Both the position numbers and the translations under genes were made by a program. From positions 1 to 9,176 of the forward strand of contig JAMORM010000044.1 of the NCBI GenBank assembly GCA_027063585.1: a stretch of DNA of 9,176 nt, written 5' to 3'. The stretch comes from Sulfurimonas sp. (GTDB lineage Bacteria; Campylobacterota; Campylobacteria; Campylobacterales; Sulfurimonadaceae). The notes beneath the pieces are model-generated. The model saw nothing but the letters and a program-made list of their open reading frames with translations, was not told the DNA's origin and ran no database searches. This document shows positions 1 through 7,062 of the stretch, piece after piece. Positions within the stretch are counted from its first letter, which is position 1; every line of letters begins with the position of its first letter.

Positions 1-109
1 GTTTTACATATGAATAGTTTATTATTTTCTGAAACCAATGTGGAAACTCTGTATTGGCAAACTTGCCGAATGTTTGCGATATTGCTGATGTGATGTGTCT
101 TTTATTCAT
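1..109 (-). CDS. psd: Phosphatidylserine decarboxylase proenzyme, N-terminal fragment (cut by left edge)
   Basis: The minus strand from 109 gives 36 codons starting MNKRHITSAISQTFGKF and running to the edge without a stop. The segment FGKFANTEFPHWFQKIIN followed by YSYVK resembles the start of Campylobacter-type phosphatidylserine decarboxylase, recalled as an FGFVAG..FPK.IQK.IN..YVK pattern. Psd is a self-cleaving, pyruvoyl-dependent membrane-associated enzyme that converts phosphatidylserine to phosphatidylethanolamine; its catalytic C-terminal part lies outside the window. The ATG sits inside the end of truD, so the two genes overlap by 8 nt (ATGAATAA, where TAA is the truD stop). An AAAGGA ribosome site lies just upstream within truD. 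This arrangement suggests translational coupling. The reading frame is certain to be open; the identity rests on a short stretch and is less sure. Confidence 0.72.
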   Translation of the reverse strand, partial: MNKRHITSAISQTFGKFANTEFPHWFQKIINYSYVK

Positions 110-1178
110 TTATTTTCCTTTTGGCGATTTCCTCTATTAAAACCGTTGCATACGAACCTTTAGGGAGTGTGAAATTCATTTCATACTGTGCCTCTTGCCT
201 GTTGAAGCGCCCTTCAATATCTGTTGGGAATATCCAGGCATAGCGTCTTGCTCCATCTGCATTAATTTCATCATCATAATCTTTTTCAATGTCTCTCGCA
301 ATTGATGTTGCGTGACGGACTTTTTTTCCGCATAAAAGACCTGTAGGAGAAATATCACGCTCATAAAATCTTTTTAAATCTTCTTCCTCACCTTCAAAAT
401 CAAAAAGTCTTCCATGCGGGTAATGTTCCATTACATCACCGCTGATAAGTTTAAAAGGATGTTTTTGTTCTTTCATTTTTTTGACTTCTTCATTTGGCAT
501 ATTTAACAAACTCTCAATTTCCTCAGCTTTAAAACTGTTAACAAGCGTATTAATTTCAAGTCTTCTTGAGAGCCAAAGATTAAACAGATGACTCTGATAG
601 GCATTAATAAGTAGCCTTTTTACTCTCGGATTACGCTCTCTAGCCTCTCCTTTTGCCAGTTTTTCTCCAAGAATATGGTTATCGCCGTCATTTCCGAATC
701 TCTGATATCCAAAAAAGTTTGGCATACCGAATTTATCTATATTTTTTAATGCTTCATCAATTTTCTCAGCACTTGTTGGATTGACTTTTTTGAGTTTTAT
801 ATAAAAACGGTTGCCTTTTAGGTGGCCTATTCTGAGTTTATTATTATGGTATGTTTTTGAAAGTATTTTGATACCGTCAAAATTAAAATTTTCCAAAGCC
901 TCTTCATATTTTTTATGCAAAGAGATGTACTGCACCGTCATTGCATTTTTATCTTTAAGCCCTGCATAACCTATTTCTTTATTTTTAATGCCCAAATAAC
1001 GTGCAATTTGACCTACCATTTCGTTTGTAGAAAGGTTTTTCTTTCTTACTTGCAGTATCAAATGCTCCCCTTCTCCCGAAAACTCATATAATGGTATTTC
1101 TTCAACTACAAAATCACGGGGAGTTTGTTTAAAATGAAAATCAATACTTGCATGTGCAAGTGAATAAAATCTATCCAT
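102..1178 (-). CDS. truD: tRNA pseudouridine(13) synthase TruD
   Basis: Isomerises uridine 13 of tRNA (tRNA-Glu in E. coli) to pseudouridine in the cytoplasm. The 358-residue length is close to E. coli TruD (349). The family motif GYAGLKDKNAMTVQY lies at residues 70-84, and D76 aligns with the catalytic aspartate. GMPNFFGYQRFGNDGDN at 151-167 matches the conserved FGxQRFG block. INAYQSHLFN (191-200), GDVMEHYPHGR (247-257), ISPTGLLCG (276-284) and the C-terminal TLPKGSYATVLIEEI (337-351) fit the rest of the fold. The TRUD-specific insertion lies roughly at 205-245. The start ATG has AAGGA 11 nt upstream (1190-1194), overlapping the thiL stop codon. It is the middle gene of thiL-truD-psd, and I recall thiL-truD adjacency in Campylobacter. 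Intact; no missing key residue. Confidence 0.95.
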   Translation of the reverse strand: MDRFYSLAHASIDFHFKQTPRDFVVEEIPLYEFSGEGEHLILQVRKKNLSTNEMVGQIARYLGIKNKEIGYAGLKDKNAMTVQYISLHKKYEEALENFNFDGIKILSKTYHNNKLRIGHLKGNRFYIKLKKVNPTSAEKIDEALKNIDKFGMPNFFGYQRFGNDGDNHILGEKLAKGEARERNPRVKRLLINAYQSHLFNLWLSRRLEINTLVNSFKAEEIESLLNMPNEEVKKMKEQKHPFKLISGDVMEHYPHGRLFDFEGEEEDLKRFYERDISPTGLLCGKKVRHATSIARDIEKDYDDEINADGARRYAWIFPTDIEGRFNRQEAQYEMNFTLPKGSYATVLIEEIAKRKINE

Positions 1179-1192
1179 ATTTTTTATATTCC

Positions 1193-2011
1193 TTAAAAAT
1201 GATGTGTTTTACATCTGTTTGTGTATCTATTTCTTGCCGCTTTCGCAAAAATTGTCAATTTTGTTCTAGTCATTTTAGCATGCATTCGTAATTTTTTTTC
1301 ATCTCTTGCATCAAAAGCAACCAGCATTTCATATTCTTCTCCACTACATGCAACATGCTTAGAGATTTTTTTTATAAACTTCACGCCTACTCTGTTTAAT
1401 GATACCATTTTATCTAAATCACTATATAAACCATCTGATATATCCATGCCGGCTTTTAAAATTCTTATACTCTTACTTACAAATTTATCTCTTAATTGTA
1501 TATGGACAAATTTTGATTTTTTATGAATTTTTCCAAAATTTTGCAATTTTTTTAAATCTTTTGCCGAATTGCCAAGTATACCTGTATATGCAAAAAGATA
1601 ATTTTTTCTTACTTTTGAACGAAGAAGTGGCCTTGATGTTTCAGAAACAATTGTCACTGTTATGTCCAGTTTGGTGTTACTGATTGTATCACCGCCTATA
1701 ATTTCAATATCATACTTTTGCGCTGTCTGCTGAAACCCTTTTGCCAACGCCTGCATATCACTTTTAGTCATATTTTTTGGCATTGCAACGCTTAGCAGTG
1801 CGTATTTCGGCTTTGCATTCATGGCAACAGCATCAGAAATATTTGCAAGCATCGCTTTTTGTGCAATTTCAAAACAGCTCATCCATTTACGTTTAAAATG
1901 TACATTTTCAAAAAATGCATCTTTTGAATAGACTACATCGCCTATAAGCGCACCATCATCACCAATGTATTTACTGTTAAAATTTGATATAAAATAATTT
2001 TCTAAATTCAA
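1193..2011 (-). CDS. thiL: Thiamine-monophosphate kinase ThiL, TTG start
   Basis: Phosphorylates thiamine monophosphate with ATP to thiamine diphosphate, the last step of cofactor synthesis, in the cytoplasm. At 272 residues it is shorter than E. coli ThiL (about 325). The motifs of this PurM/AIR-synthase-like family are nevertheless present: GDDGA (17-21), the metal-site region SKDAFFENVHF (29-39), ANISDAVAMNAKP (56-68), GGDT (106-109), the linker block YTGILGNSAKDL (142-153), MDISDGLYSDL (189-199) and SGEEYEML (223-230). The saving is mainly between the last two motifs and at the C-terminus. The start is TTG: an in-frame TAA (2024-2026) lies five codons upstream with no ATG or GTG between, and AAAGAAG sits 5 nt before the TTG. 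It is first gene of the thiL-truD-psd operon. No thiamine riboswitch was recognised in the short leader. Confidence 0.93.
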   Translation of the reverse strand: MNLENYFISNFNSKYIGDDGALIGDVVYSKDAFFENVHFKRKWMSCFEIAQKAMLANISDAVAMNAKPKYALLSVAMPKNMTKSDMQALAKGFQQTAQKYDIEIIGGDTISNTKLDITVTIVSETSRPLLRSKVRKNYLFAYTGILGNSAKDLKKLQNFGKIHKKSKFVHIQLRDKFVSKSIRILKAGMDISDGLYSDLDKMVSLNRVGVKFIKKISKHVACSGEEYEMLVAFDARDEKKLRMHAKMTRTKLTIFAKAARNRYTNRCKTHHF

Positions 2012-2016
2012 TGAAA

Positions 2017-2023
2017 CTTCTTT
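2017..2023 (-). promoter_or_regulatory. Ribosome binding site that supports the thiL TTG start
   Basis: AAAGAAG on the minus strand lies 5 nt upstream of the TTG at 2011-2009. It is weaker than a full AGGAG. The in-frame stop at 2024-2026 excludes any longer protein, so this site and the TTG decide the thiL start. Confidence 0.55.
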
Positions 2024-2068
2024 TTATTAAGCATATATTAATTACTGCCGATATAGAATAGTTAGATT

Positions 2069-2074
2069 ATTATA
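2069..2074 (-). promoter_or_regulatory. Candidate -10 box for the thiL-truD-psd operon
   Basis: A perfect TATAAT on the minus strand (in the context GTTATAATAATC) lies about 58 nt upstream of the thiL TTG, inside the 85-nt divergent gap. Transcription would start near 2062, giving a leader of roughly 50 nt. No convincing -35 was seen, and single TATAAT matches are common in AT-rich DNA, so this is tentative. Confidence 0.35.
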
Positions 2075-2082
2075 ACATTATT

Positions 2083-2086
2083 AGGA
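2083..2086 (+). promoter_or_regulatory. Ribosome binding site of the GGDEF-like gene
   Basis: AGGA lies 10 nt before the ATG at 2097 and supports that start. A possible -10 for this gene is the TATAGAAT near 2053-2060, but that is weak. Confidence 0.5.
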
Positions 2087-2096
2087 AAACCATACC

Positions 2097-3308
2097 ATGA
2101 AATATTCTATTAAGAGAATTTTTGAACATTTGAAGATTTATCTGCTTTTTATTTTTTTCGTCGCTTTTTTTACTGTTCTACTTACATTTGAACAGCAACT
2201 CTCTTTTGATAAGGTAAATAATTTAAATAAACAGAAAAATATTATTAAAACACTTACAAAACTTAACAAAAGTGATATAGAATTAGCATTAATCCAATTC
2301 AATGGAAAAAGCACGCAGCTTCATCAAGAAATTGATAAATTGAAAATGCTGTACAAATATAATTTGACAGACAGATTTATATTAAGGAACGAGAAAGAGT
2401 ATTTAAATGATTTAAATAAACTCTCTCATTTAACAGATCAATTCAATAATGCGGCACATGCATACTATATGGAGTCTAAAAATCCGAAGCTTGAACAAGA
2501 AGCCAAAAGAAATTTAGATACATCACTCAGAACAATTACACAACATATAGACAATATGCTGCTAAAAAGCATTACCTATAATCAAGAAAAATTTGATATT
2601 GTAAAAGTATTAGTTATTATCCTTTTTATTCTCATTTTGTTTGCAACATTTTGGTACAGAAAAATGCTGACTGCAATATACAGAGACATTGAATATCTAT
2701 TTCAAGTTGAAAAAAATAAAAATGATTATGATATTTTTTCTATGGAAGCTGATGCCATTGCACTTAGAATGAATAGAAAAAGTGTTGTTCAGGATAACCC
2801 CAGTATGCTTGATCCTGTAACAAAAATCAACAACTATAAAGGGCTTTTGAATTCATATGCAAATAAAAAAGGACTCAAAGACAGTAATTTTACAGCTGTT
2901 ACTATACTCGAAATTGATAACTTTTCAAAATCCAACAGAGCTTTTACACAAGAAGTTACACAGGCAATACTACGAAAAGTTGCCTATACTATTTCCCTAC
3001 ATGAGCAACCTATAGATGTCATTGCGAGAACTGACTATAATCAATTTACTGTTGTCCTTTCACGATCTTCAAAAGAACAACTTTTTAAAGATATTGAAAT
3101 TATACGAGAAAGTATTGCCGAATTAAAATTTAATGCACCTGACAATGGTCCTATAGCTATAACAGTAACAGGTGGATTTGTTATCAAACCAAACAATACT
3201 TCTTTGGAAGAGGCTACGAAACAGGCAAAAGAGATTTTAGAGTACGCAAAAACAACAGGAAAAAATAAAATTCTTCAACTACGAGACTTAGCCCAAAAAG
3301 ACATTTAG
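2097..3308 (+). CDS. Membrane protein with extracytoplasmic sensor region and degenerate GGDEF-like domain
   Basis: A 403-residue protein. A short basic N-terminus precedes a first hydrophobic helix at about 13-30. A mostly helical, charged segment at about 31-167 follows, probably periplasmic. A second membrane helix lies at about 169-186, and then a linker. A GGDEF-fold domain occupies about 238-395. Support for the fold comes from LDPVTKINNY (238-247, compare D.LTGL.NR), ILEIDNFSKSN (270-280, compare DIDxFKxxND), TVTGGFVI (356-363, compare S.G.A) and a final AKTTGKNKI (384-392, compare AK..GRN). The signature loop reads R-T-D-Y-N-Q-F at 311-317 where R-x-G-G-D-E-F is expected, so both glycines and both acidic residues are lost. 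The preceding region has no RxxD inhibitory site. From family knowledge, diguanylate cyclase activity is unlikely; I infer a role in sensing, binding or partner contacts. It is a stand-alone gene between divergent thiL and the sdh operon, with no evident functional tie to either. Confidence 0.85.
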   Translation: MKYSIKRIFEHLKIYLLFIFFVAFFTVLLTFEQQLSFDKVNNLNKQKNIIKTLTKLNKSDIELALIQFNGKSTQLHQEIDKLKMLYKYNLTDRFILRNEKEYLNDLNKLSHLTDQFNNAAHAYYMESKNPKLEQEAKRNLDTSLRTITQHIDNMLLKSITYNQEKFDIVKVLVIILFILILFATFWYRKMLTAIYRDIEYLFQVEKNKNDYDIFSMEADAIALRMNRKSVVQDNPSMLDPVTKINNYKGLLNSYANKKGLKDSNFTAVTILEIDNFSKSNRAFTQEVTQAILRKVAYTISLHEQPIDVIARTDYNQFTVVLSRSSKEQLFKDIEIIRESIAELKFNAPDNGPIAITVTGGFVIKPNNTSLEEATKQAKEILEYAKTTGKNKILQLRDLAQKDI

Positions 3309-3321
3309 GGCAATATGTCTC
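3283..3321 (+). terminator. Interrupted inverted repeat at the end of the GGDEF-like gene
   Basis: Arms GAGAC (3283-3287) with GTCTC (3317-3321) and GCCC (3291-3294) with GGGC (3308-3311) nest around the stop codon, separated by an asymmetric internal loop. No T-run follows, so it is not a standard intrinsic terminator. It may still fold in the transcript and protect or pause it. Low confidence. Confidence 0.25.
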
Positions 3322-3389
3322 AAATAGTAACAAACTCAAACTTCACTAAAACAAATAACACATTTAACCTACGCTAAGACTATTCACGA

Positions 3390-3395
3390 TATAAT
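3390..3395 (+). promoter_or_regulatory. Candidate -10 box for the sdhABE operon
   Basis: A perfect TATAAT stands 36 nt upstream of the sdhA ATG in the 123-nt gap after the GGDEF-like gene. A start near 3402 would give a leader of about 30 nt. No clear -35 is visible. I saw no operator-like palindrome in this gap. Confidence 0.45.
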
Positions 3396-3419
3396 CAGCA
3401 TTATTTTAGTTCTTTATTG

Positions 3420-3424
3420 AAGGA
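3420..3424 (+). promoter_or_regulatory. Ribosome binding site that sets the sdhA start at 3432
   Basis: AAGGA lies 7 nt before the ATG at 3432. It overlaps the codons right after an upstream in-frame TTG at 3417, which has no such site of its own. The ATG is therefore the better start. Confidence 0.7.
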
Positions 3425-3431
3425 TGGGTTA

Positions 3432-5144
3432 ATGAGTATTCCTATTTATACTTACGATGCGGTTATAGTTGGTGCAGGTCTTGCGGGATGTGCAGCAGCT
3501 AGAGAATTGCAAAGCGCAGGAAAAAAAGTTGCTGTTATTACAAAACTACACCCTTTGAGAAGTCACTCCGGTGCAGCTCAAGGTGGAATCAATGCAGCAT
3601 TTAGTGATGAGGACAGTGTTGAACTTCATGAGTTTGACACGGTCAAAGGATCTGACTATTTAGCAGATCAGGATGCTGTTGAATTTATGTGTAAAAATGC
3701 ACCTGAGACTATCAGATGGGCCGAGAGAATGGGTGCTGCTTTTAGTAGAAAACCTGACGGCACAATTGCACAGCGTCCTTTTGGAGGACAGTCTTCTCCC
3801 CGCGCATGTTTTGCAAAAGACAGAACAGGTTTAACACTTTTACAAACAGTGTACGAACAAGCTCACCGTGTCGGTGTAAAATTTTGGGATGAATGGTATG
3901 CTGCGGATATCATTTATAAAGATGGAAAAGTATCAGGTGTCGTCGCTTTTAACATTCGCGATATGCAGATGGCAATTTTTAATGCAAAAACAGTTATGTT
4001 TGCTACAGGCGGCTATGCTCGTGCATATAAGATCAATTCAAATGCCCATGCAAACACAGGTGACGGTCTTTCTATCGTTGCTCGTCACGGTCTTCCTTTA
4101 GAAGATATGGAATTTGTACAGTTTCACCCATCCGGACTTTCAGGAAACGGTGTTTTAATCTCTGAAGCTGCACGTGGAGAAGGAGGACGTCTTTTCAACT
4201 CAAAAGGTGAAAGATTTATGGAGAAATATGCTCCAAATGCTCTTGAACTTGCATCTCGTGATGTTGTTGCACGTGCAATCTTAAATGAAATCAGAGAAGG
4301 ACGCGGTGTCGGACCAAGAAAAGATGCCGTATATCTTGATGTAACGCATTTAGGAAAAGACCTTATTATGAATAAGCTCCCAGAACTTCGTGAACTGGCT
4401 ATGACCTTTTTAGGTTTAGATATGATTAAAGAACCTATTTTAATTTCTGCTACTGCACACTACTCCATGGGTGGTATTCCGGTAGATATCGACGGGCATG
4501 CACGTAAAAACAATGAAGACTTTATAGAAGGATTCTATGCAGCCGGTGAATGTTCATGTGTTTCTGTACACGGTGCAAACCGTCTTGGTGCAAACTCTGT
4601 ACTAGAAGCTCTTTTATTTGGTCGTTTCGTTGGAAAAACAATGGTAAAAGATGTTGATAATATTGAACTTCGTAAAGCAAGTGAAGATGATGCGGCAACA
4701 GCACTCAAAGAAATTGACTTCTTACTCAACAATAATGGTAATGAGACAGTACCTGTTTTAAGAGAAGAACTACAACAGTGTATGACTGCCAATGCAGGTG
4801 CATTTAGAAGTAAAGATACACTGCAAATTGCTGTTGACACAGTAAAAGAACTTCGTAAAAGATTTAAAAATGTGCGCATTAAAGATAAATCAAATGTATT
4901 TAATACAGAGCTTCAAGAAGCGTTAGAATTTGGTCATATGCTTGACTACTCTTTATTTATCGTAGAGAGTGCAATTGCCAGAGAAGAGAGTCGTGGTGCA
5001 CACTACAGAGAAGATTTTGAAAAACGTGATGATGAAAACTTCTTAAAACACACAATGGCATACATGGATGAGAATGGAAAAATTTCACTTGACTATATGG
5101 ATGTTGTTCTTGGCAAACATGAACTTAAAGAAAGAAATTACTAA
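3432..5144 (+). CDS. sdhA: Succinate dehydrogenase/fumarate reductase flavoprotein subunit, class E type, no Tat signal
   Basis: Catalytic subunit interconverting succinate and fumarate on covalently bound FAD. The 570-residue protein opens with the nucleotide-binding VIVGAGLAG (11-19). [16 protein letters not shown] (42-57) follows, in which H45 is the expected FAD-attachment histidine. Active-site elements are all present: VQFHPSG (229-235, H232), [13 protein letters not shown] (244-256), SRDVVAR (275-281, with R281 as the likely proton-transfer arginine), HYSMGGIP (343-350, H343) and GANRLGANS (381-389, R384). The closest relatives I recognise are SdhA/MfrA of Campylobacterota. Wolinella and Campylobacter MfrA carry a twin-arginine export signal. 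Here the FAD fold begins about 9 residues from the start, and the upstream frame closes at TAA 3375-3377 with no Arg-Arg pair, so I infer a cytoplasmic enzyme. It is the first gene of sdhABE, and its stop codon overlaps the ribosome site of sdhB. The direction in vivo (succinate oxidation, or fumarate reduction for a reductive TCA cycle) cannot be read from sequence. Confidence 0.93.
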   Translation: MSIPIYTYDAVIVGAGLAGCAAARELQSAGKKVAVITKLHPLRSHSGAAQGGINAAFSDEDSVELHEFDTVKGSDYLADQDAVEFMCKNAPETIRWAERMGAAFSRKPDGTIAQRPFGGQSSPRACFAKDRTGLTLLQTVYEQAHRVGVKFWDEWYAADIIYKDGKVSGVVAFNIRDMQMAIFNAKTVMFATGGYARAYKINSNAHANTGDGLSIVARHGLPLEDMEFVQFHPSGLSGNGVLISEAARGEGGRLFNSKGERFMEKYAPNALELASRDVVARAILNEIREGRGVGPRKDAVYLDVTHLGKDLIMNKLPELRELAMTFLGLDMIKEPILISATAHYSMGGIPVDIDGHARKNNEDFIEGFYAAGECSCVSVHGANRLGANSVLEALLFGRFVGKTMVKDVDNIELRKASEDDAATALKEIDFLLNNNGNETVPVLREELQQCMTANAGAFRSKDTLQIAVDTVKELRKRFKNVRIKDKSNVFNTELQEALEFGHMLDYSLFIVESAIAREESRGAHYREDFEKRDDENFLKHTMAYMDENGKISLDYMDVVLGKHELKERNY

Positions 5145-5153
5145 GGATAACTT

Positions 5154-6134
5154 ATGAGTACAGAACATAAAATTACTACACAAAAAGTAAACTTCAAAGT
5201 ATTTCGTTTTAATGCTGATGAAGATTACCTTCCATATTATGAAAATTATGATATGGAAGTAACTTCAGAAGAAGTTGTATTAGATATATTAAACAGAATC
5301 AAATGGGATCATGATGGAAGTTTTTCATATAGAAGAAGCTGTCGTCACGGCATCTGCGGTGCTTGTGCTATAAAAGTCAACGGTCGTTCCACTCTTGCAT
5401 GTAAAGAGAGTATGAATGACATGGTAGAGCTTTTTGGAAATGAACTTGTTATAGAACCACTGAGTAAAAAAAGAGTTATCAAAGATATGATAATAGATAA
5501 AGCTGATTTCTGGGAAAAACACGATGCTGTAACACCGTATCTTGTTGCAGAAATTGACGAAAACCCTGAAAGTGAAAACCTTGTATCACCTGAAGATGCT
5601 GAAAAACTTGATGAAGCAGACTTATGTATTCAGTGTGGTGCTTGTCACTATGCCTGTCCTGCCGTTGAAATAAATGAAGACTTCTTCGGTCCTGCTGCTT
5701 TTGCTGCAGCATATCGTTTTTCTGCCGATGTTCGTGATAATTCACAATCAAGACTAGCAGATGTTAATGAAGAGAAGCAAGGTGTTTGGGATTGTGTCAA
5801 ATGTTTTGAATGTGCCGAAGCATGTCCAAAAGATATTAATCCTATCGGAAAAATTACAAAACTGCATCAGATGGCATTCCAAGAAGGCATTGCTAAAAAC
5901 AATGTTGCAGTTCGCCATGCAGTCGGTTTCAAAAAATCAATTATGAAAAACGGTGTACTCGATGAGGGTGGACTTGTTCTTTACTCTGAAGGACCGGCTA
6001 TAGTCAAACATTTACCGGTTGCATTTAAAATGTTTACAAAAGGTAAAATCGTTCCACCGTGGGGTATCACAAAATCAGATAATCTTGATGAGATTCAAAA
6101 ACTTGTAAAATCTTCATCAACTGCAAAGTTCTAG
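5154..6134 (+). CDS. sdhB: Succinate dehydrogenase/fumarate reductase iron-sulfur subunit with extra cysteine
   Basis: The electron relay between the flavoprotein and the CCG subunit; 326 residues against about 240 in classical SdhB. The N-terminal ferredoxin-like domain has C63, C68, C71 and C83 (SCRHGICGAC followed by LAC) for [2Fe-2S]. The C-terminal domain has C158-x2-C161-x2-C164-x3-C168-P and then C214-x2-C217-x2-C220-x3-C224-P. Classical SdhB has C-x5-C-x3-C-P at the second site, which binds [3Fe-4S]. C217 is an added ligand, so both sites look able to hold [4Fe-4S], as described for class E enzymes of Sulfolobales. About 70 extra C-terminal residues (from about 255) follow the last cluster region and may contact SdhE. 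The ATG has AAGGA (5143-5147) overlapping the sdhA stop; the gap to sdhA is 9 nt. Confidence 0.93.
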   Translation: MSTEHKITTQKVNFKVFRFNADEDYLPYYENYDMEVTSEEVVLDILNRIKWDHDGSFSYRRSCRHGICGACAIKVNGRSTLACKESMNDMVELFGNELVIEPLSKKRVIKDMIIDKADFWEKHDAVTPYLVAEIDENPESENLVSPEDAEKLDEADLCIQCGACHYACPAVEINEDFFGPAAFAAAYRFSADVRDNSQSRLADVNEEKQGVWDCVKCFECAEACPKDINPIGKITKLHQMAFQEGIAKNNVAVRHAVGFKKSIMKNGVLDEGGLVLYSEGPAIVKHLPVAFKMFTKGKIVPPWGITKSDNLDEIQKLVKSSSTAKF

Positions 6135-6144
6135 GAGTTAAAGA

Positions 6145-7026
6145 ATGGAAAAACTAAAATACGCACTTTTTACAGGCTGTACGGCAAAACAAAGTACTCC
6201 TGAGCAAATGATGTCAACTATGGCAGTTGCTGATAAGCTTGGAATTGAACTTATAGAACTTACAGAAGCTTCATGTTGCGGGGCTTCACATCTACAAGAT
6301 TATGATGACTTTTTATCTTTGGTTTTAAATGCCAGAAATATTGCCTATGCAGAAAAGCATGGTCTTACTATGGTAACTATTTGTAATACTTGTCAGCTCA
6401 ATACTGCAATGACAAAACACAGACTTGATAATAATGCAGAACTTAAAGAAAAAGTCAATGAAAAACTTGCAGAGGTTGGACTAGAGTATAAAGGTACTTC
6501 TGCCGTAACTCATTTTCTATATGCAATTATTGATGATTTCGGTCTTGATAAACTCAAAGAGATGGTTGTCACACCGCTGAGCCAATTTAATATTGCACCA
6601 TTTTACGGGTGTCATAATATCCGTCCCTCAGAACTTCAAAATGAGACACATAAGTCTAAAGAAAATCCTTACAATCCTACTTCACTAGATGATTTAATCA
6701 TTGCATGTGGCGGTGAAACAGTTGATTATGAACAAAAAAACAAATGTTGTGGTTTTCATGTTGAGCTTCAAGCGCCACATACTGCAGCAGTTCTTACGGG
6801 AAATGCAATTGCGGGTGCAATGGATGGTAATGCTGACTGGATGGTAACACCTTGTCCATTATGTCATCTTAAACTAGATACACAAACAGCACATGCAAGT
6901 GAAGCAATTGGACGTGATGTCGAACTTCCGGTACTTCATATGCAGCAAATGGTAGGTCTTGCACTCGGTTGTACTCCTGCTGAACTTGGATTAAAGCATC
7001 ACTTAGCAAAAGTGGACTTCGTTTAA
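6145..7026 (+). CDS. sdhE: CCG-domain (heterodisulfide reductase subunit B-like) subunit of the succinate/fumarate oxidoreductase
   Basis: A 293-residue cysteine-rich protein in the position of a membrane anchor. Two complete CCG modules are visible. The first has C12 (TGCTAK), C44-C45-G46, and C80-x2-C83. The second has C156 (YGCHN), C201-C202-G203, and C237-x2-C240. Such CXnCCGXnCXXC modules occur in HdrB, where they bind unusual [4Fe-4S] clusters, and in SdhE/MfrE of class E succinate:quinone oxidoreductases. There is no obvious transmembrane helix, so membrane contact would be peripheral. No small sdhF-like gene follows. The ATG has AGGAG (6133-6137) overlapping the sdhB stop, and the gap is 10 nt, so A, B and E are surely co-transcribed. 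The name follows class E usage and is unrelated to the flavinylation factor also called SdhE; Campylobacter genomes often label this gene sdhC or mfrE. Confidence 0.88.
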   Translation: MEKLKYALFTGCTAKQSTPEQMMSTMAVADKLGIELIELTEASCCGASHLQDYDDFLSLVLNARNIAYAEKHGLTMVTICNTCQLNTAMTKHRLDNNAELKEKVNEKLAEVGLEYKGTSAVTHFLYAIIDDFGLDKLKEMVVTPLSQFNIAPFYGCHNIRPSELQNETHKSKENPYNPTSLDDLIIACGGETVDYEQKNKCCGFHVELQAPHTAAVLTGNAIAGAMDGNADWMVTPCPLCHLKLDTQTAHASEAIGRDVELPVLHMQQMVGLALGCTPAELGLKHHLAKVDFV

Positions 7027-7062
7027 TAACAGGTTATATATTTCTTACCTCTCCCCTGCTCA

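Noticed and set aside
1221..1683. Plus-strand open frames opposite thiL
   Set aside because: Hydrophobic, Phe/Leu-rich translations typical of the reverse of an AT-rich Lys/Asn-rich gene; thiL motifs are intact on the other strand.
2012..2096. Thiamine (TPP) riboswitch upstream of thiL
   Set aside because: The divergent gap is only 85 nt, very AT-rich, and lacks the conserved CTGAGA-type core expected of a thi-box.
3417..3431. Upstream TTG start for sdhA adding five residues
   Set aside because: It has no ribosome site of its own and overlaps the AAGGA that serves the ATG at 3432; the added residues match no family feature.
3378..3431. Possible Tat signal upstream of SdhA
   Set aside because: The frame between TAA 3375-3377 and the ATG has no Arg-Arg pair, no hydrophobic stretch and no ATG or GTG start.
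4535..4879. Long antisense open frame inside sdhA
   Set aside because: It lies fully opposite a well-conserved gene, has low-complexity Ser/Leu-rich composition and no recognisable motif; it mirrors sdhA codon use.
5479..5751. Antisense open frame inside sdhB
   Set aside because: Rich in Gln and His, the expected shadow of the sdhB coding strand; no ribosome site or motif.
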